The translations under genes and the position numbers were made by a program. Positions 53,725-64,000 of a DNA stretch of 64,000 nt are shown here, piece by piece (within the stretch, counting starts at the first letter, position 1; each line of letters starts with the position of its first letter). A model generated the notes under the pieces. The model did no database searches. It was given only the letters and a program-made list of their open reading frames with translations, and was not told the DNA's origin. This stretch comes from Apostichopus japonicus (Eukaryota; Echinodermata; Holothuroidea; Aspidochirotida; Stichopodidae): assembly GCF_037975245.1 (NCBI RefSeq), contig NC_092571.1:15559917-15623916 (forward strand), written 5' to 3'.

Positions 53725-54187
53725 TAGCTTTGATGGTAGTCTTGTTGAGAATTTTTTTAAGAAAAGCCACCCAAGATAGAGAGAGCCGGGGTCAGAAAAC
53801 CAAGACAACGCGATTCAGTCTCACCCCCAGTCCTCATACATCGAAAATGTAACCGTATGATTATGACAATGTTACATCAAGTGAGGTATCACGAATCCCT
53901 TGCACAGGGCATGGATACTACATGATATGATCAGGTCAAAGGTTGATGACCGCTCTATACTTTGTAGACGTGATCGTGACATGTGCCTCCAACCGCTCGT
54001 CGCTCACTTGAGTATATCGCTAAAATGCGATTCGCGGTCCAGTAACCTTGTATAGAAGACTTACGGCGTACATTCTCCAATTTCACATCATCTATATGTT
54101 ACGACCAAACCCTTAGATTCTGGGAGCAAGATTATCTTAACTCCTTAACGTGAGCGTGGAACGCAGACCTTTGACAGTAGTAGTGAT

Positions 54188-54310
54188 GAGCATAGGCGTA
54201 GAAGCCCAATTTGATTTGGGGAAGGGGGGGGCGCTGTAACGACTTGCCCGAAAATATAACCAAAATTTTTCGCGCGCTTCACGCGCGTTCAACACGTCAA
54301 GGCCAATTAC
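54188..54310. mobile_element. Possible DNA-transposon terminus fragment
   Basis: CATAGGCGTAGAAGCCCAAT with a following G-tract and AAATTTTTCGCGCGCTTCAC resembles the ends of the elements at 38022 and 46900. The other end was not found. Confidence 0.3.
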
Positions 54311-54351
54311 ATACAATCTTTTGCCGCGTTATTATCCTTCCCTATATAATT

Positions 54352-54412
54352 CGACGATGATGACGACGACGATGACGACGACGGTGACGACGATGACGAT
54401 GTTCATGATGAC
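54352..54412. repeat. GAC/GAT trinucleotide microsatellite
   Basis: GACGATGATGACGACGACG and variants, about 55 bases, interrupted. Confidence 0.9.
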
Positions 54413-55296
54413 CGTAATATAAAACTAGTCTTATATAGCACAGACTCCAACAAAAGTTGTTCGATGCGCTTTAAGGGTACTGAAGGTGCAAAATCTAATA
54501 GAGTTGAGAGAAAAGAAGAGTTTTAGGGTTTTTTTACCTTTTCGTGTTCCTTTTTAAAGATAATGACTGACCATTGTCAGTCGAAAAGCAAGGGAATTTA
54601 CCAGAGGTTCATTCAAGCAGAAGCGAATGCTCATCACCCTCCCCCCCCCCCTCACCCTCCAAAAGAAAGAAATTAAAAACTGCATTTTCAATGATTTGAT
54701 GACTAGTGTCGATTGGGATCGCTTTTCTGTTTAGGTAGTGCGCCCCCAAAATTTACGGCGGTATGTTCAATTGTGGGCATTTCGATTGCGGGCTGCGACG
54801 TATTGTGTGCAGTATATTTCATAGGCTTCGTGAAATAAGCCTAACAGTAACACAGAAATTGATAAATTTTAACAATTAACAACATAAAAAGGCTTCGCCG
54901 GAGTGAAAGAGGTATAATGGCTTTACTTATAAGTTCCCTCGAGTGTCCAAACACAGGTAAACAGGTGAACTCAGTACATCACAAATCACATTGTTTGTTA
55001 ATAGTAATACTAGCCTAGTAATAGATAGACAAGTGTATTGTTATGTTACTATTATACTGTTAGCTATGTTACTACTTTTATACTAGTGTTAGCCTAACTT
55101 TAGTCCTAGCCTACTGAGGTCTTTTATTGTTTAAATTGGCACATTGATGCCGAGGCTAGCTGAATTAAGAAGTTATATCCAGACTTTAGGATAATAGATG
55201 AAACCAAAACAAATGAAGAGAGCTGCAGTCTGAAGTGGCCAATTTTCAAATCGAGCATAGGCTAGTCAGCGTATTTAGTCGAACAGATAGTGAAAC

Positions 55297-55387
55297 TTAA
55301 AGGCATTGAAGACTCGCCCAAACCACCTGCCGTGCTCTGAAAAAGTTAACTTTCCGTTGCTTGCAAGTGAAATTTTCTTCTTGTAGC
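55297..55387 (+). mobile_element. TTAA MITE, truncated copy 3
   Basis: TTAAAGGCATTGAAGACTCG followed by AAAGTTAACTTTCCGTTGCT matches the first 90 bases of the element at 59412; the rest is missing. Confidence 0.85.
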
Positions 55388-55606
55388 TCTTTCAGAAGAA
55401 AATTAAGAAACAGTTATCTGAGAGATGACTGACTATTACCACATTTCCGTATTATTTATTTATTGTTTGTGTTTTGTTTTGATTTGTTCTTAGTATATGT
55501 ATGTATATATATATATATATATATGTCTGACTCAGTTTGAGGGAATTTCAAAACTTGAAAATTTGCTCTTCAGGAAAGCATGTGGATTTGGTACTGATAG
55601 CATACA

Positions 55607-56813
55607 GTATAGTAAGACGGGGTAAAAAAAAACCACAGGGTAGTTGGGGTAAAAAAAACCCACCCCCAACTACAAGTCGTGAGAAATAGAAACACATTTT
55701 TGTATGGTGTACAGTATGTGAAAACCATGGTGCCCAAATCAATTCTGACATACTTTATTGATTGTTACTATTCTTTTCCATCGGCGTACCGATACTTTTA
55801 GCGCAGATTTTTCCCATACTCTAAAAATAGCAAATATTTAAGTTCTGAACACTGTCCTTTAACTTTATCCCACAAAAATATTAGAACTGATATAGAGGTT
55901 TTTGTTTCTTGGTTATGATAACAAGAGGTGTACCTACATGAATCAGTAATGTAATTACCTGCACCACCTGCCAGTTTTCTCGAATGACGTGGTTTTTTTT
56001 TACCCCAGGGTTTAGTGTCCGTTTGGGGTAAAAAAAGACCAGTCCTAATTTCCTCCCAAAATGGTTTATATTTATCACAGATTGTTAGAATTGCTATATG
56101 ATTGACACAGGGAGTACATCTATGCTCCTCTAATTTCTACCAATATAATAATTTACATTTTTATAACTAACTGTTGCCTGTTCTTAACCTAAGTTATTTC
56201 TATGTTAGCCTAGTGTTATAGCCTAACACAATATATGTCAGCTGTATATGGTTATCTTGTTATTTTTAGAGTCCTAAATTATTCTGTACCCTAAGTCCCA
56301 ACCCCACAGATGGATGTGATACTAATATATAGAATAAAACTCATAAAACATGGTCAATAATGTTTTAGGGGGTATTAAACAGTCTTGATAGAATCTTGCT
56401 TAGTCTCGGAAGGTGGGGTTTGTTTCCCGCAGTTTATCGTTTGGCAATAGGTTAATTCATGCAGAACTCGATTGAAAATGCCCAAATAAAGCTTTTTTAA
56501 AGTGTGCTGAAAATATTTCTGGTGGTTTTGCACATTTTCTTTGGTAGTATGTTGTTTTAACAGTGTGGACTTTTTTTACCCCAGCAGGGTTTTTTTTTAC
56601 CCCAAAAATGAATAACAGCCGGGGTAAAAAAAAACCACCCCTTTTCTGGAATTTCTCCTTTACTCATTGTGATTGAAATTTTTATTATGGCTATTTAGGA
56701 AGGTATTCCCACTTGTCAACTGACAATGCTAAAATATCTACCTAAGCATCTACCTAACGAGTTTTATGTTAAACTTTAAGGAAACGTTTTTTTTTTACCC
56801 CGTCTTACTATAC
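55607..56813. mobile_element. DNA transposon with GTATAGTAAGACGGGGTAAA ends and internal GGGGTAAAAAAA motifs
   Basis: The left end GTATAGTAAGACGGGGTAAA is the exact inverse of the right end TTTACCCCGTCTTACTATAC. The core motif GGGGTAAAAAAAACC or its complement recurs at about 55620, 55648, 55992, 56027, 56570, 56590 and 56622. No transposase is present. A TA or TATA target is possible but is ambiguous because it overlaps the inverted repeat. Confidence 0.75.
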
Positions 56814-57573
56814 TCAAAGTGTTAATGCAATATTCAGATCTATTACAGTAGGGTGCTTATGAATTTAATTTAACTAAATTTATAAGAATTCTCATCAATG
56901 TTATACTTGATTATATATCATCATCATCATCATCATTAGATATTAAATAATATACAGTTGTTCCATATATGTACGTTGTGATAAACAAATAAATGAAAAG
57001 ATTCAAAAGAATGAATTTAAAATAATTACCATGATGATGATAAATAATGGAAAATGTTTCTGCAAATATAATACTGGAGGTTGTAACTGTTCACATTATC
57101 CCCATTACTGTGGAGAGCAACCGTTGGACATGCTATTTTTACAGCACAGTAGTTTACATAGTATATTTTCAATATATTTGTTCACTCTTTCAATTAATAT
57201 TTATGTTGCATGTTAAGTATATACCTAGAGAGTCAGTCTTGTGTTGCTCCTCAAGCTCTTTATGACTTCATACATCTTTAGTTTCTTTAAGTCTCATCAG
57301 TGTAGTAGTCCAATGTTCAGTTAGAAGACTAGGCTATTCTTAAGAGCATTCAATTAAAAAAAAGCTTGTTAATGTTTAATATGTTGACAAAGTTGTACGA
57401 TACTTTAACACATTTTACATTGCTAAGAGTCCTGTACATCTCGTTCATCTCAACATCGAGGTGATGTTTCAAGAATTCAGCACAGTACTGACTTACATAA
57501 CGTCTGCTTCACATAGCTGTTACATTGCATGTTACTTGTGTGTCTGATTGATTTTTCCTAATAGTCTTTCAAG
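56814..57573 (+). other. Sequence between the transposon and the RING exon
   Basis: It has an ATC trinucleotide run at about 56915-56935. The frames at 57031-57216 and 57047-57265 have Cys but not RING spacing and lack a compatible donor. Confidence 0.5.
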
Positions 57574-57697
57574 GTGGCTGCCCACCTCTGCAACTTGCCC
57601 AATCTGTCGAGAAAAGGCAACCAAGAGAAACTTAGTCAAGTTGTTCTTTGAAGCCACGGATGAGAATGACCCCAGCCAAGATCCTGCCAAGCTCAAG
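57574..57697 (+). CDS. TRAIP: TRAIP-like exon: last RING zinc ligands and KLFF motif
   Basis: The exon opens with one base completing a codon, then Trp-Leu. TCPICR provides the last two zinc-binding Cys. The Trp before it sits where E2-binding RINGs have it. Confidence 0.6.
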
Positions 57698-58547
57698 GTG
57701 TGAATCTTTTACAATCTAATTACAGGAAATAATTTATCCAGTATCGAATTGTAAAATGCTAGATGCAAAATGGACTAATTGCTCTATACAAGTGCAAAGA
57801 TGTATTATAGCTGTTTCTTGCACAGAAACCATAGAATTGTTTGAGAGACAAAACTCATGGACTACAAAATTGTTGCAAAGAGGTTGAACACTAAATTATT
57901 CACTGAATTGTATGTGATTTTAATATTTTTTATAGCAATTAATGCCCTGTTGATCCTTAAAATCACTTACTGTACTTTGTTGAATTATGACAAAGTAGGA
58001 AAATAGTAGTGCAGTGCACTTTTTCATTGATTGGAATATTTTTATTAATGTGAAATTGCAGCTAGTTGCATTTAATGCTTTACATATACAGTACAAGATG
58101 CTGTAGGGGCTGCCAGGCTCGTTGAAATTTGCAGCCAGGCTTCGTCAAGCTAATGAATTATCAATAACCTCTCCTTTAAAGCTGAAAGCAGTGGACACTT
58201 CAGAAGTTGAAATGAGTTTTAATGCAAGATCAGATTTTTTTTTTAAAGGTTTGATTAACACCAACTTCTCAATCAAATCTTTTGGACCTCATTTTATCAA
58301 ACATTTATTTTGATTTTTGTTGTTGTTGTTTATTACATCATAGTTGTTTTTCTTTTTATTTCAAATCTTGTTCTTTCAGAATGCTGTCGATGAGATTCTA
58401 TTGAGAGTGACCGGTCTAACTAAGGAGAAAGTTGAACTGCTTTCTGAAAGTGAGAGGCTGTCCTCTCTAGTGGATTCCTTAAATGGCAGAGTGAGGAACA
58501 TGACCAAACAGTTTAAACAGGAACAGATGATCAATTATGGTTTTAGG
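57574..58547 (+). CDS. TRAIP: TRAIP-like RING E3 ubiquitin ligase, partial (two exons)
   Basis: Exon 57574-57697 (acceptor TAGTCTTTCAAG, donor CTCAAG/GTGTGA) encodes WLPTSATCPICREKATKRNL, then VKLFFEATDEND. This fits the end of a RING-HC domain (QW...TCPxCR) followed by KLFFD as in TRAIP. Exon 58380-58547 (acceptor TTGTTCTTTCAG, donor TTTAGG/GTATGA) adds 56 residues rich in Lys/Glu/Leu that look like the coiled coil after the RING. Phases fit (first exon enters with one base left over, then 0, 0). TRAIP ligases act at stalled replication forks and DNA crosslinks in other animals. The first exon, which should carry the initial zinc ligands (CxxC...CGHxFHxxC), was not found in the window, nor were later exons. 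Another RING/coiled-coil ligase is possible. Confidence 0.6.
58380..58547 (+). CDS. TRAIP: TRAIP-like exon: coiled-coil segment
   Basis: 56 codons, phase 0 at both ends. LTKEKVELLSESERLSSLVD and RNMTKQFKQEQM have heptad-like spacing. Support is mainly from phase continuity and composition. Confidence 0.55.
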
Positions 58548-59411
58548 GTATGACACTTTCATCTTCAGTTATTCATATACAGTAAGTCTGATAATCCCTT
58601 TTTTGAGTCGTGTGGATGTCAGTTCCTTTAAGTTTTGTAATTATTTGGAAATGAAACTTAATTTAGCTTAATCAATATTTTATTAACCCAATTAGCTACT
58701 TTAATGTGGCTCTTGAAAATAGAAACAATTTTTTCTTGTGTTTTTCACTTTTCTATTTTCTTGTCGAAGTTGTTTTTATTTTGTACTTATTTTTGTACTT
58801 TAAAATGCCTAAAATGCTGCAGCCAATATAATCTTTCCTGTCAAAACTTGTCAGTTACATAATAATGTTCGAAACTAGGCCATAACTTGAAGATATTTGC
58901 GACTAGATCTGAAACTGGCCGAGTTAAAATTTTACAGTGTCGCCAGAAATGAAAATTTTAAATATTGTTAAGAGAGACTCGTAAAATATTCTGATCCAGT
59001 GACCGAGGTGATCAATTCACCCAACACCTATTTGTTCTAATCAGCTTTAGTCCTACAGGGTCTCTAAATTGAATGACGTCATGAAGTTAAGACTAGACCC
59101 ATGAATTGTCCTAATAGTGGACTAACTTAAAAAAAAAAAAAAATCCCTTACAAATACAAATATATATACAAAAATTAACCATACAACCACAATCCATATA
59201 TGGAATTTTCTCTCACAACATTCATGAAGTTAGAATAAACATATCCTTTCCCATTTGCCAACTACTGTAGTTGGAGTCTTTCAAAGGATATTTGTAATAA
59301 TGTAAATGAAAGAATAAATTTATGAAGATAATTGATATATAAAATTGTCAGAGTCATGGCCACCTGCAGTCACCAGCTGTAACTTAAAAGCAAACTGAGA
59401 GAACAGAGATC

Positions 59412-59776
59412 TTAAAGGCATTGCAGACTCACCCAAAACCGCGTACTGCGCTCTGAAGAAGTTAACTTTCCGTTGCTTGCAAATGACGTTTTCTTCTTGT
59501 CGCTACAAAATGCAGCCAGAAATGAAATGTGATACCTTGTTATCTTTTATCTAGACCTGAGATGTCTATCGCTGCTATGTACACTGTGTTGTGGGTATTG
59601 ACCGTAGCTGTATGTATTGACTGTACACTAGTGTCTAATTACCGACGGTAGCAAGCTGTGTGCGTGTTTTCTGGGATAGATGGTGGTGTCTAACACTTCT
59701 GTTACACATCATTGGAAACTAGGTCAGATTACCGGCATGAGATGTTTCTTTGTGTGCGATTCTTCACACCCTTTAA
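59412..59776 (+). mobile_element. TTAA-flanked MITE, copy 2 (full length)
   Basis: It begins TTAAAGGCATTGCAGACTC and ends TCTTCACACCCTTTAA. The first copy of the segmental duplication has an uninterrupted TTAA at the corresponding place (31205-31208), proving insertion with TTAA target use. Confidence 0.92.
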
Positions 59777-60349
59777 TGTAACATACAGTATATTCCCTCG
59801 GTCCATACATACACAGTACACACCATTGATTTAATCTTTTACTAGCTAGTTAGCTTAATATTATGCTGAATATTGCCATAAACTTGTTTTTCTTTCTCAG
59901 GATTATCATTTTCATCTCTATAAGTTAAAAAATGAAAATGTCATGTCTATGAACCTTAATATTAGAGACTTAATTATCATTTTTATTTTTGAAGTAAGCT
60001 TCTGCAGATACACAGATTCATCATGATTTATCACACAATGAGCTGTAGTGTAAATCAATACTGTGCTTAAAGAACACTAGTTTGACCTGTTCATGACATT
60101 AATGTTTGTATTCAGCCAATCACTGATCGGAATGGACATGGAAATGAATATTCATGTGTTAATTTCACACGTCACTGGTTAAGCCCAAAAGCCTGATAGG
60201 AATAATTCTTTCCAGAAGGAATAGAGTCATTTCATTAGAGATACCCGACTATCTTAGAAGTGACAGGCTGTTTTCCTTGTTGTTTTTCTGTTGGACAGAA
60301 CTTTCAAGAAGAGGAAAGCGCTGTTTTTGGGCAACCAACTTCAAGCAAG

Positions 60350-60407
60350 ATGTTGCTTTCTCATTTGCTGATCCTATCACTTGTGTGTGTGACTATTAAC
60401 GGACAAG
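60350..60407 (+). CDS. Signal-peptide exon of a second FREP gene (continues beyond the window)
   Basis: It encodes MLLSHLLILSLVCVTINGQG with the donor CAAG/GTAAGC, phase 1, as in exon 1 of the first gene. Differences are mostly conservative (Phe to Ile, Met to Val, Val to Ile) and a 6-base deletion keeps phase. No counterparts of exons 2-6 are seen before 64000. It may be a live paralogue with a long first intron, or a duplicated 5' end only. Confidence 0.65.
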
Positions 60408-62506
60408 GTAAGCACACAGTCAATTTCATTGTCTTCACTAAGGGCCATTGTATTATTGTTGAAATACTCAGGACTGATTAAATTATAATACTCGCCACAC
60501 TTCCCCTCTGCTGGCCCTTATCACCGATATTTACCAGTTTACACATATTGTTCATTGTCAATTGTTACACTAAGCGTTTAGTGTAAATCACCCTGCAAGC
60601 AGGGACGGATTAGCATACCAGTTTACCGGCTTGTAAGTAATAGGAAGAGATACATATAGTCTATGGTTTGTTACCCTCACACCCACCCCTCCCCCCCCCT
60701 TTCATTGAGAAGATCAAGAACAGTTGACCCAAAAGTACTTAAAGATTTATAAAACACATCCTAAAACCATTTTTACTTGTTTTATGTAAATCCTTTGAAG
60801 TTTTTATTAATTTTTTTATTTTCATTTAATATTCTGATCAGCCAAATATGAAAGATGTATATTACTTTACATCTGCAAAACCTTATTCTGTAACTATAGG
60901 TCTACCTTTAGAAGATAACGTCACTAAATTATTTTAAACCTGTCAACAAATAGGCAATCCCTTTAGTTAATATTGACATTCAATGAATTGTTACTCACAG
61001 AGGCAAAACAACTCATGCTGAGGCAATCCATGAACCTTACAGTTCAGGAGTGTGTGAAAAGCTGTTTGACCTCATTGACTGCATCATCTTTGACCTTTTA
61101 CAATAATTGATGATAAGTTTAAAGTTTTAAACATTGAAAGTAATATTCTTACTATAAAGGCATACAAATAATGGCTACAAGAATATGTTTGAAACAGCAC
61201 TTTGGCTCAAATGACAAACCCCCCCCTCCTCCCCATTCCTGGCTGATTTGTTTTTAGAAATGCAGTTTTAAAAAATGTAAATTTCATTTATGTAGAGTAG
61301 ACTGAAGTTTGAGACATTTTAGTGATGTCATAATCAAGAAAGACAGGGACATGATGGTGTTGCTTCTCTGCATTACTGTTTCCTTTCAAATTTCTTTAGT
61401 TCAACTGCTTCAAGTTTGATGCAGGCCTTAGTCTAAATGACAGCTCCCTGGTAGAAGTAAACACTTCTAAATATGTTAGAATAACCAAGACCGTCAAAAC
61501 CTTATATTTGAAAAATGATAAATTACATGCACAATTTTTTATCTAACTGCAGGCAAGGTGAGCTTTAAGTCCATATCATATCAATCCCATCTTACAGTCC
61601 ATCCCTCCCCACCCCACCTTCACCCCAAACCCACCATAAACCTATCTCGACTTCTCTGCCACCTTCACCCAAACCCCAATGCTAACAAAGTCAACTTCCA
61701 ATCCACCTCAGCCACCTCCAATCTCTTAATTTGGAATATGTCATTAAGAGGCGGCGTTTAATTTAAGGCCTACGGCACGTACCGTGTCTATCAACCATTT
61801 TGTGTTTTATCTTGTTCAACTATTGAATAATAAGGGTTGTTTGATACAAATCCTAACTTATGAGATGAAATTGCGTATGATTCTAATATCAGTTTGCCAT
61901 TGTTTCTAGTTTGAGGTCTTTGAAATGAAACAATTGCGGTAAATATCCCATACATTTATCGAAGAAAATATTACTCTCAGAGCTTATTGCAAAACTGAAA
62001 AGGTTTACATCCCCCCCCTCATTTATTGGTAATCATGGAGGTTTAAGACAATTATTGGAAGATGAAAACGGGAACAATTGACAGTATATTGATTAAAAAC
62101 GGTTTAATATCATATGAGACTCCTAGAGGGAAATAAAGGAGTGAAAATGGCCTTTAATCAAACGAGGAGGAAATGAATAATCACAAAAGTTAATAATATC
62201 TCGACCTAAAGTACATGCCACCGATCCATGAAAATCAAATTGTTTGCTACTGTATAACGAGAGAGAGAGAGCCACAGAGGTGGAGAGAGAAAGAAGGAGG
62301 GGGGGGGGGGGGAACTTGACATTGCCTTCAGTAGAGACAGTTTGATTGCGTTCTTCAAATAATGCTTCCAACAGAGAGGAAATAATGGTTATCGTTTGAT
62401 GACAACAATGACTAGTTAATAGAAGTTAATTGTCATATTGAAATGTGGAAAAAACCATTAAATGATGTAGGCTTGTCAATGTTAATGGACTTTTTGGGGG
62501 CAAAAA

Positions 62507-63158
62507 ATTGCATATAATTAATAAAAGCTAGTCATACTAAGTATATTTCATGTATTGTACATACCCTCTCCTCTCCTCTCCTCTCCTCTCCTCTCCTCTC
62601 CTCTCCTCTCCTCTCCTCTCCTATCCTCTCCCCTCCCCTACTCTCCCCTCCCCTCCCCTCCCCTCCCCTCCCCTCCCCTCCCCTCCCCTCTCCTCTCCTC
62701 TCCTCTCCTCTCCTCTCCTCTCCTCTCCTCTCCTCTCCTCTCCTCTCCCCTCCTCTCCCCTCCTCTCCACTCCTCTCCCCTACTCTCCCCTCCCCTCCTC
62801 TCCCCTCCTCTCCCCTCCCCTCCCCTCCTCTCCCCTCCTCTCCTCTCCTCTCCTCTCCTCTCCTCTCCTCTCCTCTCCTCTCCTCTCCTCTCCTCTCCCA
62901 TCCCCTCCCCTCCCCTCCCCTCCCCTCCCCTTCCCTCCTCTCCCCTCCCCTCCCCTCCCCTCCCCTCCCCTCCCCTCCCCTCCCCTCCCCTCCTCTCCCC
63001 TCCTCTCCCCTCCTCTCCCCTCCTCTCCCCTCCTCTCCCCTCCCCTCCTCTCCCCTCCCCTCCCCTCCCCTTTCAATTTTCAAAAATTGCATACAATTAA
63101 TAAAAGCTAGTCATACTAAGTATATTTCATGTATTGTACATACCCTCTCCTCTCCTCT
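62507..63158. repeat. CCTCT/CCCCT pentanucleotide satellite inside a flank duplication
   Basis: 62561-63071 is almost only TCTCC and CCCCT pentamers. Both sides carry the same 70-odd bases (AATTAATAAAAGCTAGTCAT through GTATTGTACATACCCTCTCC), at about 62507-62580 and 63083-63158. Long Ser-Pro-Leu and Gly-Glu-Arg frames here are artefacts. Confidence 0.95.
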
Positions 63159-63289
63159 TAAAGAGCGGAACATCATATCTAGATGAATAATCAATGTGCC
63201 CTAAAAGAAGTACATGGGGCCAATACTAACCTGTTTGGTTTTGGCGGAAAAACTTTACTTTGGCCCCAAGAGGCTGGAACGGCCTAGCC

Positions 63290-64000
63290 TCCGCTATTAA
63301 CCAAATCTAGAGTTAACAACAGTACATCGAGATACGATATCTAACAAACTGAAGTATATATTTCTCTTTTCTGTTAGCCGGCGTGTCATTATCTACGTAT
63401 CACCAGCCTGAAAATAAACAAATGCGTTAGTCTGTTTATGGAGCTATAAACAGATCTGTTTATAGCTCCATGGTCTGTTGTATAAATGACGCAATAGATA
63501 TTAGAAATCTGGCGCATGCAGGCCTGTTGGTTTCCAAATTAATGACCAACAAAGTGAGCTTCAAACTGTCACGTGTTCATATAAACAAGTATCGATCCTA
63601 GCCTATATACATAGGATAGGAGCTAAGAAACTTTACTGTGTTCAACTCTTGAGATTAATTGCAAACTGTCTGAATGAAATGGACTTCTTAAAGTGGTTCA
63701 GCTGATATATATATGGATAGAAAATAGTCAATTCTTGTCTATTTCTAACACATCTTTGAAATTACCCAACAGCTACTTTCAAGTATCCACAAGCTATGTT
63801 TAGATACTTTAGAAATTCAGTCAAGAAATGAAAATGTCATACATGTAGGGTATAGACTGACTTTTCTGACATATTAGTGACGTCATAATAACCATAGACA
63901 GGGACATGATGGTGTTGCATCTCTGCATTACTGTTTCCTTTCAAATTTCTTTAGTTCAACTGCTTGAAGTTGATGCAGGCCTTAGTCTAAATGACAGCTC
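63290..64000. repeat. Further segmental-duplication blocks (copies of 36.3-36.5 and 38.9-39.45 kb)
   Basis: AACAAATGCGTTAGTCTGTT and neighbours match 36420-36440. From about 63525 the sequence follows 38885-39450. The last 190 bases also match 61258-61445, so this is a third copy of that part. Confidence 0.85.
63438..63471. repeat. 34-base perfect palindrome
   Basis: The half-site ATGGAGCTATAAACAGA is followed by its exact complement. It is absent from the homologous place near 36440. GTCTGTT-like direct repeats flank the inserted bases. Confidence 0.85.

Larger units (their letters stand above)
58842..62450. repeat. Segmental duplication, second copy, blocks A, B and C
   Basis: It follows the order 30.62-31.46, 33.29-34.56, then 39.27-40.49 kb of the first copy, with intervening parts missing. 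The duplication carries FREP exon 1 and its flanks. By eye, the agreement is high but with many substitutions and small indels, so it is not an assembly echo. Confidence 0.9.

Noticed and set aside
57031-57265. Cys-containing frames upstream of the RING exon considered as the missing first TRAIP exon
   Set aside because: The Cys/His spacing does not fit a RING domain and there is no donor that joins in phase to 57574.
58122-58313. 63-codon frame between the TRAIP-like exons
   Set aside because: Intronic; the flanking exons join in phase without it.
62532-63110. Long frames rich in Ser-Pro-Leu (+) or Gly-Glu-Arg (-)
   Set aside because: They are translations of the CCTCT satellite in several frames at once.

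Overview
This is a eukaryotic (metazoan) window: AT-rich, intron-dense and full of microsatellites and small DNA transposons. All genes recognised lie on the + strand. The best guess is a marine invertebrate deuterostome, most likely an echinoderm such as a sea cucumber. This rests on a SHP2-type phosphatase with GT-AG introns, a secreted fibrinogen-related lectin and tRNA-derived SINEs, and the species cannot be fixed from the sequence alone.

Region 1 (1-26 kb) is the 3' two thirds of a PTPN11 (SHP2/corkscrew) orthologue. Eleven phase-consistent exons run from the second half of the C-terminal SH2 domain, through the complete tyrosine phosphatase domain, to a tail with SHP2-like tyrosine motifs and a basic-proline C-terminus; the 5' part lies before the window. 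Its introns hold a TTAA-flanked MITE, a long hairpin, TA arrays, a tRNA-like gene, a SINE and a 1.35-kb hAT-like element inserted into a pentanucleotide-rich tandem array. An 80-bp minisatellite follows the gene.

Region 2 (26-33.5 kb) has no recognisable gene; it holds repeats and a second SINE in reverse orientation.

Region 3 (33.6-49.6 kb) is a six-exon gene for a secreted fibrinogen-related protein. The exons are a signal peptide, a 12-residue Cys-containing exon, a Thr/Ala-rich mucin-like repeat exon that lacks an ATG, and three exons forming a fibrinogen-like domain with an unusual acidic, Cys-rich end. The splice phases fit throughout and give a predicted 376-residue product. A decayed or alternative copy of the last exon lies in the final intron.

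Region 4 (49.6-58.5 kb) holds the last exon's 3' flank, tandem duplications, a transposon built around a GGGGTAAAAAAA-type motif, and two exons of a TRAIP-like RING E3 ubiquitin ligase.

Region 5 (58.8-64 kb) is a rearranged segmental duplication of the 5' part of the region 3 gene, including a second signal-peptide exon. A further FREP gene therefore probably begins here and continues past the window. This copy carries a newer MITE insertion, whose empty site is preserved in the first copy, a small palindromic insertion and an expanded CCTCT-type satellite.
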